Notes under the pieces: generated by a model | What the model was told of the DNA's origin: nothing | Database searches by the model: none | What the model saw: the letters and a program-made list of their open reading frames with translations, nothing else | Made by a program: the position numbers and the translations under genes | Shown here: one piece after another, positions 1 to 11,420 of the stretch | Layout of the letters: each line of letters starts with the position of its first letter | Position numbering within the stretch: the first letter of the stretch is position 1 | From: Streptomyces chrestomyceticus JCM 4735 | Lineage (GTDB): Bacteria; Actinomycetota; Actinomycetes; Streptomycetales; Streptomycetaceae | NCBI RefSeq assembly: GCF_003865135.1 | Contig: NZ_BHZC01000001.1 | Location: 7,688,001 to 7,752,000, forward strand | DNA: 64,000 nt | Direction of reading: 5' to 3'

Positions 1-459
1 GCCGTCCGCGAACTCCAGTCGGCAGGTGCCGTCATCGAGCGGCACGGTGCCGCTGACGGCGCTTCCCCAGCGGACCGTCCCCGGCGCGAGCGAGTCCAGC
101 AGCAGCCCCCGCAGGTGGCCCCGGTCGATTTCCGGCCGGTCCTCGACGCCCGCGCCCTCGTCCCCGGGCGGCCACTCCTGTTCCATGGCGGCCGCGGTGA
201 CGTGATCCACCTTCCGCCACTCCTGGCCCTCGGGGCGGGACAGGGCGTGGAACCGGTCGAGCACCCCCGCCGCGCGCAGCGCCGCCTGGCCCGTCTCGGG
301 GTGCAGGTCGAGCGAGCCGCCCTGCGGGCGGGCGTCGAAGGCCGCCTCGCGCTCGAACACGGTGACGGAACGGCCGTGGAGCTGCAGCACGCGGGCACAC
401 ACCAGGCCACCGGGGCCCGCGCCGACGACGGCGACACGGGCCTCACGGGTGAGGTTCAT
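1..459 (-). CDS. FAD-dependent monooxygenase, N-terminal part (cut by window edge)
   Basis: Reading leftwards from ATG at 459 gives 153 open codons that run off the window. The N-terminus has a Rossmann FAD-binding fingerprint, VGAGPGGLVCARVLQLHG, followed by an acidic end of the second strand (VFERE) and the segment GGSLDLHPETGQAALR typical of TetX/PHBH-type flavin monooxygenases. A GGAGGGG ribosome-binding site lies just upstream. It is divergent from the TetR gene at 587, an arrangement usual for a flavoenzyme controlled by its own repressor. The substrate cannot be told. The C-terminal NADPH/substrate half lies outside the window. Confidence 0.85.
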   Translation of the reverse strand, partial: MNLTREARVAVVGAGPGGLVCARVLQLHGRSVTVFEREAAFDARPQGGSLDLHPETGQAALRAAGVLDRFHALSRPEGQEWRKVDHVTAAAMEQEWPPGDEGAGVEDRPEIDRGHLRGLLLDSLAPGTVRWGSAVSGTVPLDDGTCRLEFADG

Positions 460-534
460 GGTTCCCCTCCGAGGGTGAATGGAACGCCGGACCGACTGCC
501 CGGCGCCTCACCAAAAAAGCACACCCACTAAAAA

Positions 535-565
535 AGCGCAATCGCTAAACTTTTGAACTCGCTAA
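535..565. promoter_or_regulatory. Candidate operator between the divergent monooxygenase and TetR genes
   Basis: The divergent gap holds an unusually A/T-rich stretch with AGCGCAATCGCT (AGCG/CGCT arms, 535-546) and a heptamer TCGCTAA repeated at 542-548 and 559-565. A TTGAAC box (553-558) and a TAAGCT box (575-580) would form a promoter whose start falls on the GTG at 587. The repeats overlap this promoter as expected for a TetR operator. No binding data; inference only. Confidence 0.35.
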
Positions 566-586
566 GCCGTGGAGTAAGCTGCACCC

Positions 587-1218
587 GTGACCGAACCCGC
601 CCCCCGCATCGAGCCGCCCGCCCCCGCCCCGGCCGGTACCGGCGCCCCGGTCGGCCGCCGCGAACGCAAGAAGGCCCAGACCCGACAGGCCCTGGCCGAC
701 GCCGCGCTGCGGCTCTTCCTCGAACGCGGCTTCGAGCAGGTCGGCGTCAAGGAGATCGCAGAAGCCGCCGACGTATCGGTGACGACCCTGTTCAAGCACT
801 TCGCCAGCAAGGAAGCGCTCGTCTTCGACCTGGAGGGGGACATCGAGGCGTCCCTCGTCGCCGCCGTACGCGACCGCGCTCCCGGACAGTCGATCCTTCA
901 GGCGCTCCGCGCGTACGTCCTGCTCACCCAGGAACACGCGGCCTCGCTCGACGTCACCGCGTTCGCCCGCCTGGTGGCCGACACCCCGCGCTACGCGACT
1001 ACGCCCACCGCATGTGGATGCGCCACGAAGCGGCCCTGGCACGCGCCATCGCCCAGGAAGCCGGCGCTCCCGAGGACGACGTCACCTGCGCCGCCCTGGC
1101 CCACTTCGCCCTCGCCTCCCGCACTCTCACGGGCGGGCGGCCCGCACCCCGCCAGGCCACCGAAGAAATCTTCGACCTGCTGGAGCGGGGATGGGCGGCG
1201 GTCCGCCCGGAGAGCTGA
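587..1218 (+). pseudogene. TetR-family transcriptional regulator (one-base frameshift)
   Basis: The first frame from GTG 587 gives an alanine/proline-rich leader, then a classic TetR DNA-binding domain: RRERKKAQTRQALADAALRLF, FEQVGVKEIAEAADVS, TTLFKHFASKEAL. Near 988 the frame is lost; the ligand-binding half (ALRDYAHRMWMRHEAALARA ... LLERGWAAVRPES) continues in the -1 frame to the TGA at 1216-1218. Adding one G in ACCCCGCG restores 210 codons and the family sequence DTPALRDYAHR. Probably a sequencing error. The likely target is the divergent monooxygenase. The mRNA appears leaderless (-10-like TAAGCT six bases before GTG). Confidence 0.85.
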
Positions 1219-1273
1219 CGGGCGCGCCGCAGGCAGGCGCCGGGGCAGCGGAAGTGGCCGGCGCCGGCCATGA

Positions 1274-2059
1274 TCAGGACCGGCGGCGGGGCTTGCCGCG
1301 CCGGGCTCCCTTCGCGGCACCGGTACCCGAGCCGCTGCGCGGGCCCTTACCGGCCGGCTTGCCGGTCCTGCCGACTGCGGGCTTACGGGCACCAGCCTTA
1401 CCCGCGCTCTTGGCCTGCGGCTGAGCCTTGGCCTTGGCCTCGGGCTGGGTACGGCCGCGCGTGCTGTTGACGGTCCGGCCGCGGACGATGCCGATGAAGT
1501 CCTCGACCTGATCGGTGGTCCGCTCCTCCGGCCAGGCCAGCGCGACCTGGGACTGCGGGGCGTCCGTCAGCGTCCGGTACTTCAGATCCTTGCGGTGGTA
1601 CAGCCGGGCCAGCGACTGCGGGACGACCAGCAGGCCGATGCCCGCCGCGACCAGCTCGACGGCGTCGGCCGTCGTCGCGGGCCGCTCGAACGCGGGCTGC
1701 CCCGGCGGGCGCTCCCAGCCGAGGGTGTCGTCGAGGGGATGCAGCACGACCTCGTCGGCCAGATCCTCCGTGGAAACCTCGTCGGCCGCCGTGAAGAGGT
1801 GGTCCTTCGGGACCACGACCACCGTCGTCTCCGTATAGAGGGGGATCGCGCTGAAGAACGTCCGGTCGGCAGGCAGCCGTACGAAACCCGCGTCGGCGCC
1901 GCCGTCCCGCAGGACGTCGTACGCCGCACCGGCGGACGTCGCGACGAGTTCCAGCGGGATGCCGGGCAGCCGCTCGTTCCAGATACGCACCCACTTCGTG
2001 GGCGTCACCCCCGGGACGTACGCGAGCCGGAACGAGAGGGTTTCTTCCGAGCCTGTCAC
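1274..2059 (-). CDS. LysR-type substrate-binding domain protein without HTH, with basic tail
   Basis: A 261-aa protein beginning at GTG 2059. Residues ~8-190 match the periplasmic-binding-protein-like effector domain of LysR regulators (FRLAYVPGVTPTKWVRIWNE, LVAAGIGLLVVPQSLARLYH). The usual N-terminal winged HTH is absent: no LysR HTH is encoded upstream, where instead the divergent DUF5997 gene starts at 2118. The last ~65 residues are a low-complexity Lys/Ala/Pro/Arg/Gly tail resembling histone-H1-like tails. What is seen is a lone effector domain plus basic tail; a role in sensing a small molecule, perhaps with the neighbour, is inference. Confidence 0.85.
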   Translation of the reverse strand: MTGSEETLSFRLAYVPGVTPTKWVRIWNERLPGIPLELVATSAGAAYDVLRDGGADAGFVRLPADRTFFSAIPLYTETTVVVVPKDHLFTAADEVSTEDLADEVVLHPLDDTLGWERPPGQPAFERPATTADAVELVAAGIGLLVVPQSLARLYHRKDLKYRTLTDAPQSQVALAWPEERTTDQVEDFIGIVRGRTVNSTRGRTQPEAKAKAQPQAKSAGKAGARKPAVGRTGKPAGKGPRSGSGTGAAKGARRGKPRRRS

Positions 2060-2117
2060 TCCGCCAGGTTACCGGTCGTGGTCAGCGGTAGCGCACACGA
2101 TCGATACCCTTGACATC

Positions 2118-2522
2118 ATGACGTCGCACCAGAACACCCAGACGATGAAGCCCGCGACCGCGGCGAAGAAGCTGGGTGTGTACCTCGAAGCCACCCCCGC
2201 CGAGTTCCAGGAGGGTGTCGTCTCGCGCGCCGAGCTGAACGCGCTGCAGACCGACCCGCCCGAGTGGCTCCGGGAGCTGCGGCTCAACGGCCCGCACCCG
2301 CGGCCCGTCGTGGCGGCGAAGCTGGGCGTCTCCATCTCGGGCCTCGCCCGCGGCGGAGTCACCGAGGCGCTCACCACCGAGCAGATCGACGCGCTGAAGG
2401 CGGAGTCCCCCGAGTGGCTGCAGAAGGAGCGCGCCACCCAGGCCGAGGTCCGCAAGGAGAACGTGCGGATCAAGGAGAAGCACAAGACGGAACAGGCGAA
2501 GCGCGAGCAGCAGGGCGAGTAA
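2118..2522 (+). CDS. DUF5997 family protein, small HTH-like protein
   Basis: A 134-aa hydrophilic protein (MTSHQNTQTMKPATAAKKLG...). The centre, HPRPVVAAKLGVSISGLARG, looks like a helix-turn-helix, and the sequences PPEWLREL and SPEWLQKE recur, suggesting two related segments. The C-terminus is a charged helix rich in Lys/Glu/Gln. I recognise it as the family called DUF5997, regularly found divergent from a LysR-effector-domain gene in Streptomyces (from memory). The start ATG 2118 has no Shine-Dalgarno, but TACCCT (2105-2110) lies 7 nt upstream, so the mRNA may be leaderless. Function unknown. Confidence 0.8.
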   Translation: MTSHQNTQTMKPATAAKKLGVYLEATPAEFQEGVVSRAELNALQTDPPEWLRELRLNGPHPRPVVAAKLGVSISGLARGGVTEALTTEQIDALKAESPEWLQKERATQAEVRKENVRIKEKHKTEQAKREQQGE

Positions 2523-2727
2523 GGCGGCTGGACCAGTAAGGCAGCAGGACCAGTAAGACAGGAGAACCGGCAAGAAGGAGCGCGGGCGAGGGCGGAGCCC
2601 GCGTTCCCCTCACTTGCCCCGACGGGCCCTCGCGGCCCGCACCCATCCCGCCTTTCCACATCGCCTCTCCCGCCCTTCCCCGGGCGAACGGCCCGCACGA
2701 CGATCTTCTCTTGTCAGGGGTGGAACG

Positions 2728-3332
2728 ATGTCGATCGAGATCGCAGGTGTACGGGCCCCGAGGGGCGGGCCGCGGAGCTGGCGCAGTCGGTGTGTACGGA
2801 ATACACGGACGACGCGCTGTACCACCACTCGATGCGGTCGTACTTCTTCGGCGCGGCCTGGGCACAGGACCGTGGTCTCGCATTCGACCGTGAGCTGCTG
2901 TTCGTCTCGGCGCTGCTGCACGACTTGGGGCTCACCCCGCCGTTCGACAGCCACGCGGTCCCCTTCGAGGAGGCCGGCGGCCACCTGGCGTGGGTCTTCG
3001 CGGCCGGCCTGGACTGGCCGCGCGAACGGCGCGCGCGGGCAGCCGAACTCATCGTGCTGCACATGAGGGACGACGTGGCGCCGGAGGAAGATCTGGAGAG
3101 CCGCCTGCTACAGGTGGGGACCAGCGCGGACGTCTCCGGGGCGGGGCTGGACGCCTTCGACCCTTCCTTCGTCGAAGCCCTCGTCACGGCATACCCCCGC
3201 CTGGGTTTCGCCGAGTCCTTCGTCCGCCTCTTCCGCGACCAGGCGGAACGGAAGCCGCAGTGCGCGGCGGCGAAGCTGGTGGCCGGCACTTGGCCGGACC
3301 GGACCTTGGCCAATCCGATGGAGCGTGCCTGA
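2728..3332 (+). pseudogene. HD-domain phosphohydrolase (one-base frameshift near N-terminus)
   Basis: MSIEIAGVRAP is read from ATG 2728; then the frame breaks at about 2758 (GCCCCGAGGGG) and continues at -1 as EGRAAELAQSVCTEYTDDALYHHSMRSYFFGAAWAQDRG... to the TGA at 3330-3332. One extra G gives 201 codons. The HD-type metal-binding elements are visible: H in YHHSMRSYFF, HD in LLHDLGLTPPF, and H in AAELIVLHMRDD. Such proteins hydrolyse phosphate esters or act on isocyanide/cyanamide compounds; the substrate here is not predictable. The single lost base within a G/C run is more likely an assembly error than decay. Confidence 0.8.
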
Positions 3333-3472
3333 GGGGGCGTGCGGTTGCGCGGCGCCGACGACGCGTCGGGAGCCCGCGGCCCCGGAAGGATTCCCAGAAG
3401 GTTCCCCAGACAGTTCCCTCAGAGGGAAGGGGGAGCCGATCCGTCCGAACCCCCTCCCCACCCCCACCCGCC

Positions 3473-5701
<2,229 letters not shown>

Positions 5702-5705
<4 letters not shown>

Positions 5706-6664
5706 GCACCCGCAAGCACACCGCGCTGCCCAAGGCCCGCACCCTCATCGAGGCGCTGCCCTGGCTGACCCGCCACCACGGCAAGACCGTCGTCATCAAG
5801 TTCGGCGGCAACGCCATGGTCGACGAGGAGCTGAAGGCCGCCTTCGCCCAGGACGTGGTCTTCCTGCGGCACGCCGGGCTGCGGCCGGTCGTCGTGCACG
5901 GCGGCGGCCCGCAGATCAGCGCCCAGTTGGAGCGGCTGGGCCTGGAGTCGGAGTTCAAGGCGGGCCTGCGGGTCACCACGCCCGAGGCCATGGACGTCGT
6001 ACGGATGGTGCTCGCCGGACAGGTGCAGCGCGAACTGGTCGGGCTGCTCAACCAGCACGGCCCGTTCGCCGTCGGCATGACCGGCGAGGACGCCCACCTG
6101 ATGACCGCCACCCGGCACTACGCCGAGGTGGACGGCGAGCGGGTGGACCTCGGACGGGTCGGCGAGGTCACCGCGATCGACCCCGGCGCCGTACGGGCCC
6201 TGCTGGACGACGGCCGCATTCCGGTCATCTCCTCCGTCGCCCGCAGCGCCGACGAGGGCGACGGGACCGGCGTCTTCAACGTCAACGCCGACACCGCCGC
6301 GGCGGCGCTCGCGGCGGCCCTCGGCGCCGAGACGCTGATGGTCCTCACCGACGTGGAGGGCCTGTACGAGGACTGGCCGCACAGCGACGAGGTGATCTCC
6401 CGGCTCACCGCCACCGAGCTGGAGAAGCTGCTGCCCGACCTGGCCAGCGGCATGGTGCCGAAGATGCGGGGCTGCCTGCACGCCGTACGCAACGGGGTGC
6501 ACACGGCCCGGGTCATCGACGGCCGGGTGCAGCACTCGATCCTGCTGGAGATCTTCACCGACGAGGGGATCGGCACGATGGTCGTGCCGGACGAGCCGGC
6601 GGCCGGCGCCGGCATCGCGGACATCAAGGGCAGCAGCGCGAGCGAGAAGGCGGGAGCGGCATGA
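5702..6664 (+). CDS. argB: Acetylglutamate kinase ArgB
   Basis: 320 aa. Phosphorylates N-acetylglutamate, the committed and usually arginine-feedback-inhibited step. The amino-acid-kinase fold is clear: [12 protein letters not shown] (Lys for phosphate), [14 protein letters not shown] (substrate/ATP glycine loop), [18 protein letters not shown] and the Lys of [14 protein letters not shown]. The N-terminal extension ([21 protein letters not shown]) fits the arginine-sensitive class. About 25 extra, Ala-rich residues at the C-terminus are not part of the fold. Overlaps argJ and argD by ATGA at both ends. Confidence 0.97.
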
Positions 6665-7901
6665 GCGACGTGGCCACGGAGACGACGCCCACCACAGCGT
6701 CCAACACCACGCTCACCGAGCGCTGGCAGGACGCCATGATGGACAACTTCGGCACCCCGCGCGTCCCCCTCGTACGCGGCGAAGGCACCCAGGTCTGGGA
6801 CGCCGACGGCAACGCGTACCTCGACTTCCTCGGCGGCATCGCCGTCAACGCCCTCGGCCACGCGCACCCCGCCGTCGTGCGCGCCGTCTCCGAGCAGATC
6901 GCCACCCTCGGGCACGTCTCCAACCTCTTCGTCGCCGAACCCACCGTCGCGCTCGCCGAACGGCTGCTGCGGATCGTCGGCCGCCCCGGCCGCGTCTACT
7001 TCTCCAACTCCGGCGCCGAGGCCAACGAGGCCGCGTTCAAGATCGGCCGACTGACCGGGCGGTCGCACATGGTCTCCACGACCGGCGGCTTCCACGGCCG
7101 CACCATGGGCGCCCTCGCGCTCACCGGCCAGCCCGCCAAGCAGGCCCCCTTCCGGCCGCTCCCCGGCGATGTCGACTTCGTCCCGTACGGGGACGCGGAA
7201 GCCCTGCGCGCCGCCGTCACCACCGACACCGCCGTCGTGATCATCGAACCGGTGCAGGGCGAGAACGGCGTCGTCGTACCGCCCCCGGCTACCTCGCCGC
7301 CGCCCGCGAGATCACCGCCGCCACCGGCACCCTGCTCGTCCTGGACGAGATCCAGACCGGCATCGGCCGTACGGGCCACTGGCTGGCCTCGCAGGCCCAG
7401 GGCGTCGAGGCCGACGTGATCACCCTGGCGAAGGGCCTCGGCGGCGGCCTGCCCATCGGCGCCACCCTCGCCTTCGGCCCGGCCGCCGGTCTGCTGACCC
7501 CCGGCTCGCACGGCTCGACCTTCAGCGGCAACCCGGTCGTGTGCGCGGGCGCGCTCGCCGTCCTCGACACCATCGAGGCCGACGGACTCCTCGACCACGT
7601 CAAGCGGGTCGGCGAGCGGCTGCGTGGCGGGATCGAGGCGTCGGCGCACCCGCTCGTCGGCCAGGTCCGCGGCGTGGGACTGCTCCTGGGTATCGTCTTG
7701 TCCGAGCCCCTCGCACCGCAGGTGCAGCGGGCGGCTCAGGACGCGGGCCTCCTGGTGAACGCGGTCGCGCCGGACGTCGTCCGGCTCGCCCCGCCGCTGA
7801 TCGTCTCGGACGACGAAGCGGATACGTTCCTCCGGGAGCTCCCCGCCGTCCTCGACGCGGCCCTCGCAGGGGCACACGGGGAACAACGATCCGGAGACTG
7901 A
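6661..7901 (+). pseudogene. argD: Acetylornithine aminotransferase ArgD (one-base frameshift)
   Basis: PLP enzyme making N-acetylornithine from the semialdehyde. The N-terminal half from ATG 6661 is normal ([58 protein letters not shown]). At about 7287 the frame shifts and the rest, [29 protein letters not shown] and the PLP-lysine loop [15 protein letters not shown], is read at -1 to 7901. One extra G in CCCCCGGC restores 413 codons and [13 protein letters not shown]. Because the flanking operon is intact and argD is normally needed for arginine prototrophy, this is most likely a sequence error. Confidence 0.93.
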
Positions 7902-7909
7902 CGACAACG

Positions 7910-8452
7910 ATGACCGAGGCGCAGGACAACGAGACGCTGCACGGGGGGCCTGCCGTACCGCAGACCCGCACCGCACGCCACCGCCGGATCGTGGACATCC
8001 TCAACCGGCAGGCCGTCCGCTCCCAGAGCCAGCTCGCCAAGCTGCTCGCCGACGACGGCCTCTCCGTCACCCAGGCCACCCTCTCCCGTGACCTGGACGA
8101 ACTGGGCGCGGTGAAGATCCGCAACACCGGCGGTGAGCTGATCTACGCGGTACCGAGCGAGGGCGGCGACCGCAAGCCGCGGGCGCCGCTGGGGGAGTCC
8201 GCCAAGGAGGAGCGGATGCGCCGCCTCTCCGGCGAACTCCTCATCTCCGCCGAGGCCTCCGCCAACCTCGTGGTCCTGCGCACCCCGCCCGGCGCCGCCC
8301 AGTTCCTCGCCTCCGCCATCGACCAGGCCGAACTGCACGACATCCTCGGCACCATCGCCGGCGACGACACCCTGATGCTCATCAGCCGCGACCCGGCCGG
8401 CGGCCAGGCCCTCGCCGACCACCTGCTGAATCTGGCGCAGAAGGCACGCTGA
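7910..8452 (+). CDS. argR: Arginine repressor ArgR
   Basis: 180 aa. Hexameric arginine-dependent repressor of arginine genes. N-terminal winged HTH at ~20-90 ([40 protein letters not shown]); C-terminal arginine-binding/oligomerisation domain with the diagnostic [15 protein letters not shown]. The first ~20 residues and a Pro/Gly-rich linker are variable. It ends the arg operon, 8 nt after argD, so it represses its own transcription if the argC promoter is its target; the argG promoter at 12671 has a second candidate site. Confidence 0.96.
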   Translation: MTEAQDNETLHGGPAVPQTRTARHRRIVDILNRQAVRSQSQLAKLLADDGLSVTQATLSRDLDELGAVKIRNTGGELIYAVPSEGGDRKPRAPLGESAKEERMRRLSGELLISAEASANLVVLRTPPGAAQFLASAIDQAELHDILGTIAGDDTLMLISRDPAGGQALADHLLNLAQKAR

Positions 8453-8504
8453 CCCGGCCGGTCCCCGCCCCGTCACCCACCCGGTCCCTGTGTACTGGGG
8501 CCCC

Positions 8505-8525
8505 GCCCGGCCGCCGCGGCCGGGC
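8505..8525 (+). terminator. Hairpin after the argCJBDR operon
   Basis: GCCCGGCCGC and its reverse complement GCGGCCGGGC are separated by one base; a stem of 8-9 pairs with a small loop is realistic. No U-tract, as is normal in streptomycetes. It lies 53 nt after the argR stop and before the amidohydrolase. Confidence 0.5.
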
Positions 8526-8579
8526 GGCCGAGCAGCCCGGTCCAGCCGGCCGGGCCGGGGACGCGGTACGGGAGGCCCG

Positions 8580-9749
8580 ATGCTGGCGGTACGCGCACGA
8601 GCACTGTTCGACGGGGTGGGACCAGGACTGACCGAACGGCCCACCGTACTGATCGAGAACGGCCGGATCTCCGCCGTCCACCCCGGCGGGGTCCCGCTGA
8701 TCGGCACCGAGGTCCTCGACCTGGGCGCCGCCACCCTCCTCCCCGGCTTCATCGACACCCACACCCACCTGGCGTTCGACGCGAGCGACGACGTCATCGG
8801 CCGGCTCACCACCGCCGACGACCCCACCCTCCTCGACCGCGTCCGAGCCGCCGCGCGGGCCTCGCTGGCCGCCGGAGTGACGACCGTACGAGACCTCGGC
8901 GACCGCGGATACCTCACCCTCCGCCTGCGTGCCGAGACCGCCCGCGACCCCGCCGCCGGCCCCCACGTGATCGCCTCCGGCCCGCCCCTCACCACCACCC
9001 GCGGCCACTGCTGGTTCCTCGGCGGTCAGACGGAGGGCGTCGACGGCGTCCGCGCGGCCGTACGGGAACGGGCCGAACGCGGCGCCGACCTCGTCAAAGT
9101 CATGGTGACCGGCGGCGACCTCACCCCCGGCTCGGACCCGTACAGCGTCCAGTACGGCCGCGACGAACTGCGCGCCATCGTCGACGAGGCCCACCACCAC
9201 GGCCTCCCGGTCACCGCGCACGCCCACGCCGTCACCGGCATCCGCGAGGCCGTGGCGACCGGCTTCGACACCATCGAGCACTGCTTCTTCCTCACGGAAT
9301 CCGGCGTCGACTTCGACCGCCGGGTGATCGAGGAGATGGTCCGCCGAGGCGTCACCGCCTCCCTCACCCTCGGCGCCCTCCCCGGCGGCCCGCCCCCACC
9401 GGCCCACATCGCCCGCCGTATCCCGTCCCTCATCACGGGCCTCGCCACCCTCCGCGCATCCGGCGTCCGGCTTTCCCTCGGCAGCGACTCCGGCATCTTC
9501 CCGGTCAAGGCCCACGGCAGCTACCCGTACGGCATCACCGCCATGGCCGAATTCGGCTTCACCCCGACAGAGGCCCTGCGAGCAGCGACCTCGACGGCAG
9601 CACTGGTCTGCGGCCTGGGCGACCGAAAGGGGCGGATCGCGGCGGGGTACGACGCGGATCTGGTCGCGGTGGGCGGGGACCCGGTGGCGGATGTGGGGGC
9701 GGTGCGTGATGTGGTCGCGGTGATCCGGGGTGGGGTGCGGGTGGGATGA
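8580..9749 (+). CDS. Amidohydrolase family metal-dependent hydrolase
   Basis: 389 aa, start ATG 8580 after GGAGG. TIM-barrel amidohydrolase: the composite-domain start (RARALFDGVGPGLTERPTVL), the metal motif PGFIDTHTHLAFD, the carboxylated-Lys region ADLVKVMVTGGD, metal histidines in HAHAVTG and DTIEHCFF, and the late Asp in LGSDSGI, ending with GRIAAGYDADLVAVGGDP. This pattern fits the imidazolonepropionase/prolidase-like subgroup that often acts on cyclic amides or dipeptides. It is separated from argR by a hairpin, so a link to arginine metabolism is not implied. Confidence 0.88.
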   Translation: MLAVRARALFDGVGPGLTERPTVLIENGRISAVHPGGVPLIGTEVLDLGAATLLPGFIDTHTHLAFDASDDVIGRLTTADDPTLLDRVRAAARASLAAGVTTVRDLGDRGYLTLRLRAETARDPAAGPHVIASGPPLTTTRGHCWFLGGQTEGVDGVRAAVRERAERGADLVKVMVTGGDLTPGSDPYSVQYGRDELRAIVDEAHHHGLPVTAHAHAVTGIREAVATGFDTIEHCFFLTESGVDFDRRVIEEMVRRGVTASLTLGALPGGPPPPAHIARRIPSLITGLATLRASGVRLSLGSDSGIFPVKAHGSYPYGITAMAEFGFTPTEALRAATSTAALVCGLGDRKGRIAAGYDADLVAVGGDPVADVGAVRDVVAVIRGGVRVG

Positions 9750-9775
9750 GCGGCGTCCGGAGAGGGGGCGGGCCC

Positions 9776-9973
9776 CTACACCTGGTCCCGCAAGTCCTCG
9801 CGCAGCATGATCAACGTCAGGCGGTCGGGGCGGCGGGAGGCCCACTGCCCCTGCCCCCACTCCGGCCGCAGCACCCACACGGCCCCGCCGCGCACGTCTG
9901 TGACGATCCCGCGCCGGCGGGTGTCCTCGTCATGGACGAGGTCGCCCACCCATGGGCTCTGCCCGTCGCTCAT
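9776..9973 (-). CDS. Small conserved protein, downstream partner of HATPase kinase
   Basis: 65 aa (MSDGQSPWVGDLVHDEDTRRRG...RRPDRLTLIMLREDLRDQV). A short beta-rich sequence with three Trp; VTDVRGGAVWVLRPEWG suggests an SH3-like or small barrel fold. Its ATG overlaps the TGA of the HATPase gene (ATGA at 9970-9973), so the two are translationally coupled. I do not recognise a function; the coupling suggests a role in the same regulatory cassette. Confidence 0.7.
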   Translation of the reverse strand: MSDGQSPWVGDLVHDEDTRRRGIVTDVRGGAVWVLRPEWGQGQWASRRPDRLTLIMLREDLRDQV

Positions 9974-10335
9974 CCTCGCGCCTTTCCGTGCAACTCCGCC
10001 CACACCCGCTTGCCCCACGGCAGCGGATCGGCGCCCCAGGCCGCCGCCAGGCCGACCACGAGCGCGAGACCACGCCCGTCCTCGTCCCCGCTGCCCGGCT
10101 CCCGAAGTTCCGGCAGCTCCATCGACTTGTCCACGACACTGATACGCACTCGGGCCGCTCCCGGCCGGGTGACCGAGACGCGAATGCAACGGCTCCGCGC
10201 GTGCTGAACGGCATTGCACACCAGCTCGGAAACGACCAGGGCGCTGTCATCGGCCAGTTCCGCCAGTCCCCAGGCGGAGAGCGCGACGTGCACCAACCGT
10301 CTGGCGGTGGCCGCACCCTCGGCAGCGTGAGGCAT
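9970..10335 (-). CDS. ATP-binding protein, RsbW/SpoIIAB-type serine kinase (HATPase)
   Basis: 121 aa. Compact GHKL ATPase fold of the anti-sigma-factor kinase type: N-box DDSALVVSELVCNAVQHA, G1-like box VVDKSMELPELREPGSGDED and G2 box GRGLALVVGLAAAWG. Streptomyces encode dozens of such kinases, mostly orphan; they may phosphorylate anti-sigma antagonists or regulate partner proteins. The start ATG 10335 leaves only 87 nt to the divergent regulator gene at 10423, forming a cassette common in this genus (HATPase beside a TPR-type regulator). Confidence 0.85.
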   Translation of the reverse strand: MPHAAEGAATARRLVHVALSAWGLAELADDSALVVSELVCNAVQHARSRCIRVSVTRPGAARVRISVVDKSMELPELREPGSGDEDGRGLALVVGLAAAWGADPLPWGKRVWAELHGKARG

Positions 10336-10422
10336 TGGAAACAGTTCTTGGCTGTCCTGCCGAGGAGATGGGCTTCACCCCGCGAGCGGGCAGACGGAGC
10401 TCTATCACTACGGAGGCTTTCC

Positions 10423-11420
10423 GTGCGACGACGGGAATTCATTACGGCCACCACCACGATGACGGCTGCAGCGGCCATGCCTCTGATCGCTGCTCGGCCA
10501 TACGCGGTCGGTACCACTGACGTGATCCGACTCCGCAGCGGGTTGGACGCTCTCACAGCTCTGGACGCCACGCGAGGCGGACACGAGGCCCTGGAGCAGG
10601 CCGCACTGGCGGGCTCTGCCGAGGCGTTGGAGTTACAGAAGCGGGCAGCCTCACAGCGCATTCGCCAGCGTCTCTTCAGTCTGGCTGCCAATTACACCGC
10701 CAGTGCCGCTTGGTCGGCTGTGGACGCACGCCAGAGTGACAGGGCCCAGGGGCACCTGAACCGGGCCCTGTACCTGGCGGGGATGGGCAAGGACCCCGTG
10801 GCCGAGCTGCGTGTCTGGAATGCACACGCCATGCTTTCGAATCACCGAGGGGAGTTCTTGCAGGCAGTGGAAGCGGGCAAGGCTGCACAGACCACTGCCG
10901 TCACGCGGCGGGACCCGCTGTTCGCCTCGCTCGCTCAGGCCCGCACGGCGATCGGCTATTCCAAGCTCAGGGACCGGCAGGGTGCCCTGCGTTCCTTGGG
11001 GCGTGCCGAGGAAGCGCTGATGAAAGCTGCGTCCGATGAGTCCCGTCCGTCCTGGGTGGCGTTCTACGGTACTGCCGAACTTCTGGCCATCACCGCGATC
11101 GTTCGCGACGACATCGGCGACCCGGCCGAAGCAGAGGCCGCCTCGCATCGTGCTCTGGCTGCCATCCCTCAGCAGTTCCGCCGTAACCGGGCGCTGGCGA
11201 CGCTCCAGCTCGCCTTGACGCAACTTCACCAGCGCGACATCGACCAGGCGTGTGCTACTGCGGGTGAGATGTTCGCGCTGATGGACGGGTGCCCTCTGCC
11301 CGGGCGCATGCGTTCTTATCTCGGGGACTTTACCGTGACTTGATCTCTGCCGCTCCGGACGCCGATGTCGCACGTGAATGGAAGGACCGCTACCGATCAG
11401 AATGGAGCCTGGGCCAATGA
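10423..11420 (+). pseudogene. TPR-type regulator C-terminal domain protein, HTH absent (one-base frameshift at end)
   Basis: Start GTG 10423 follows CGGAGG. The protein opens with VRRREFITATTTMTAAAAMPL, a Tat-like/hydrophobic segment, then a helical TPR-like region (EALELQKRAASQRIRQRLFS, HLNRALYLAGMGKDPVAELR, RTAIGYSKLRDRQGALRSLG). It matches the C-terminal half of the XRE-TPR regulators common in Streptomyces; no HTH is encoded upstream, where the antisense HATPase lies. At 11329-11331 (TTT) the frame breaks; one more T gives YRDLISAAPDADVAREWKDR...SLGQ ending at TGA 11418-11420, overlapping the GNAT start. Repaired length 332 aa. Confidence 0.75.

Noticed and set aside
9952..10422. N-terminal extension of the TPR regulator to an upstream start
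   Set aside because: The extension is antisense to the well-supported HATPase gene, has no HTH or other fold, and GTG 10423 has a good RBS.
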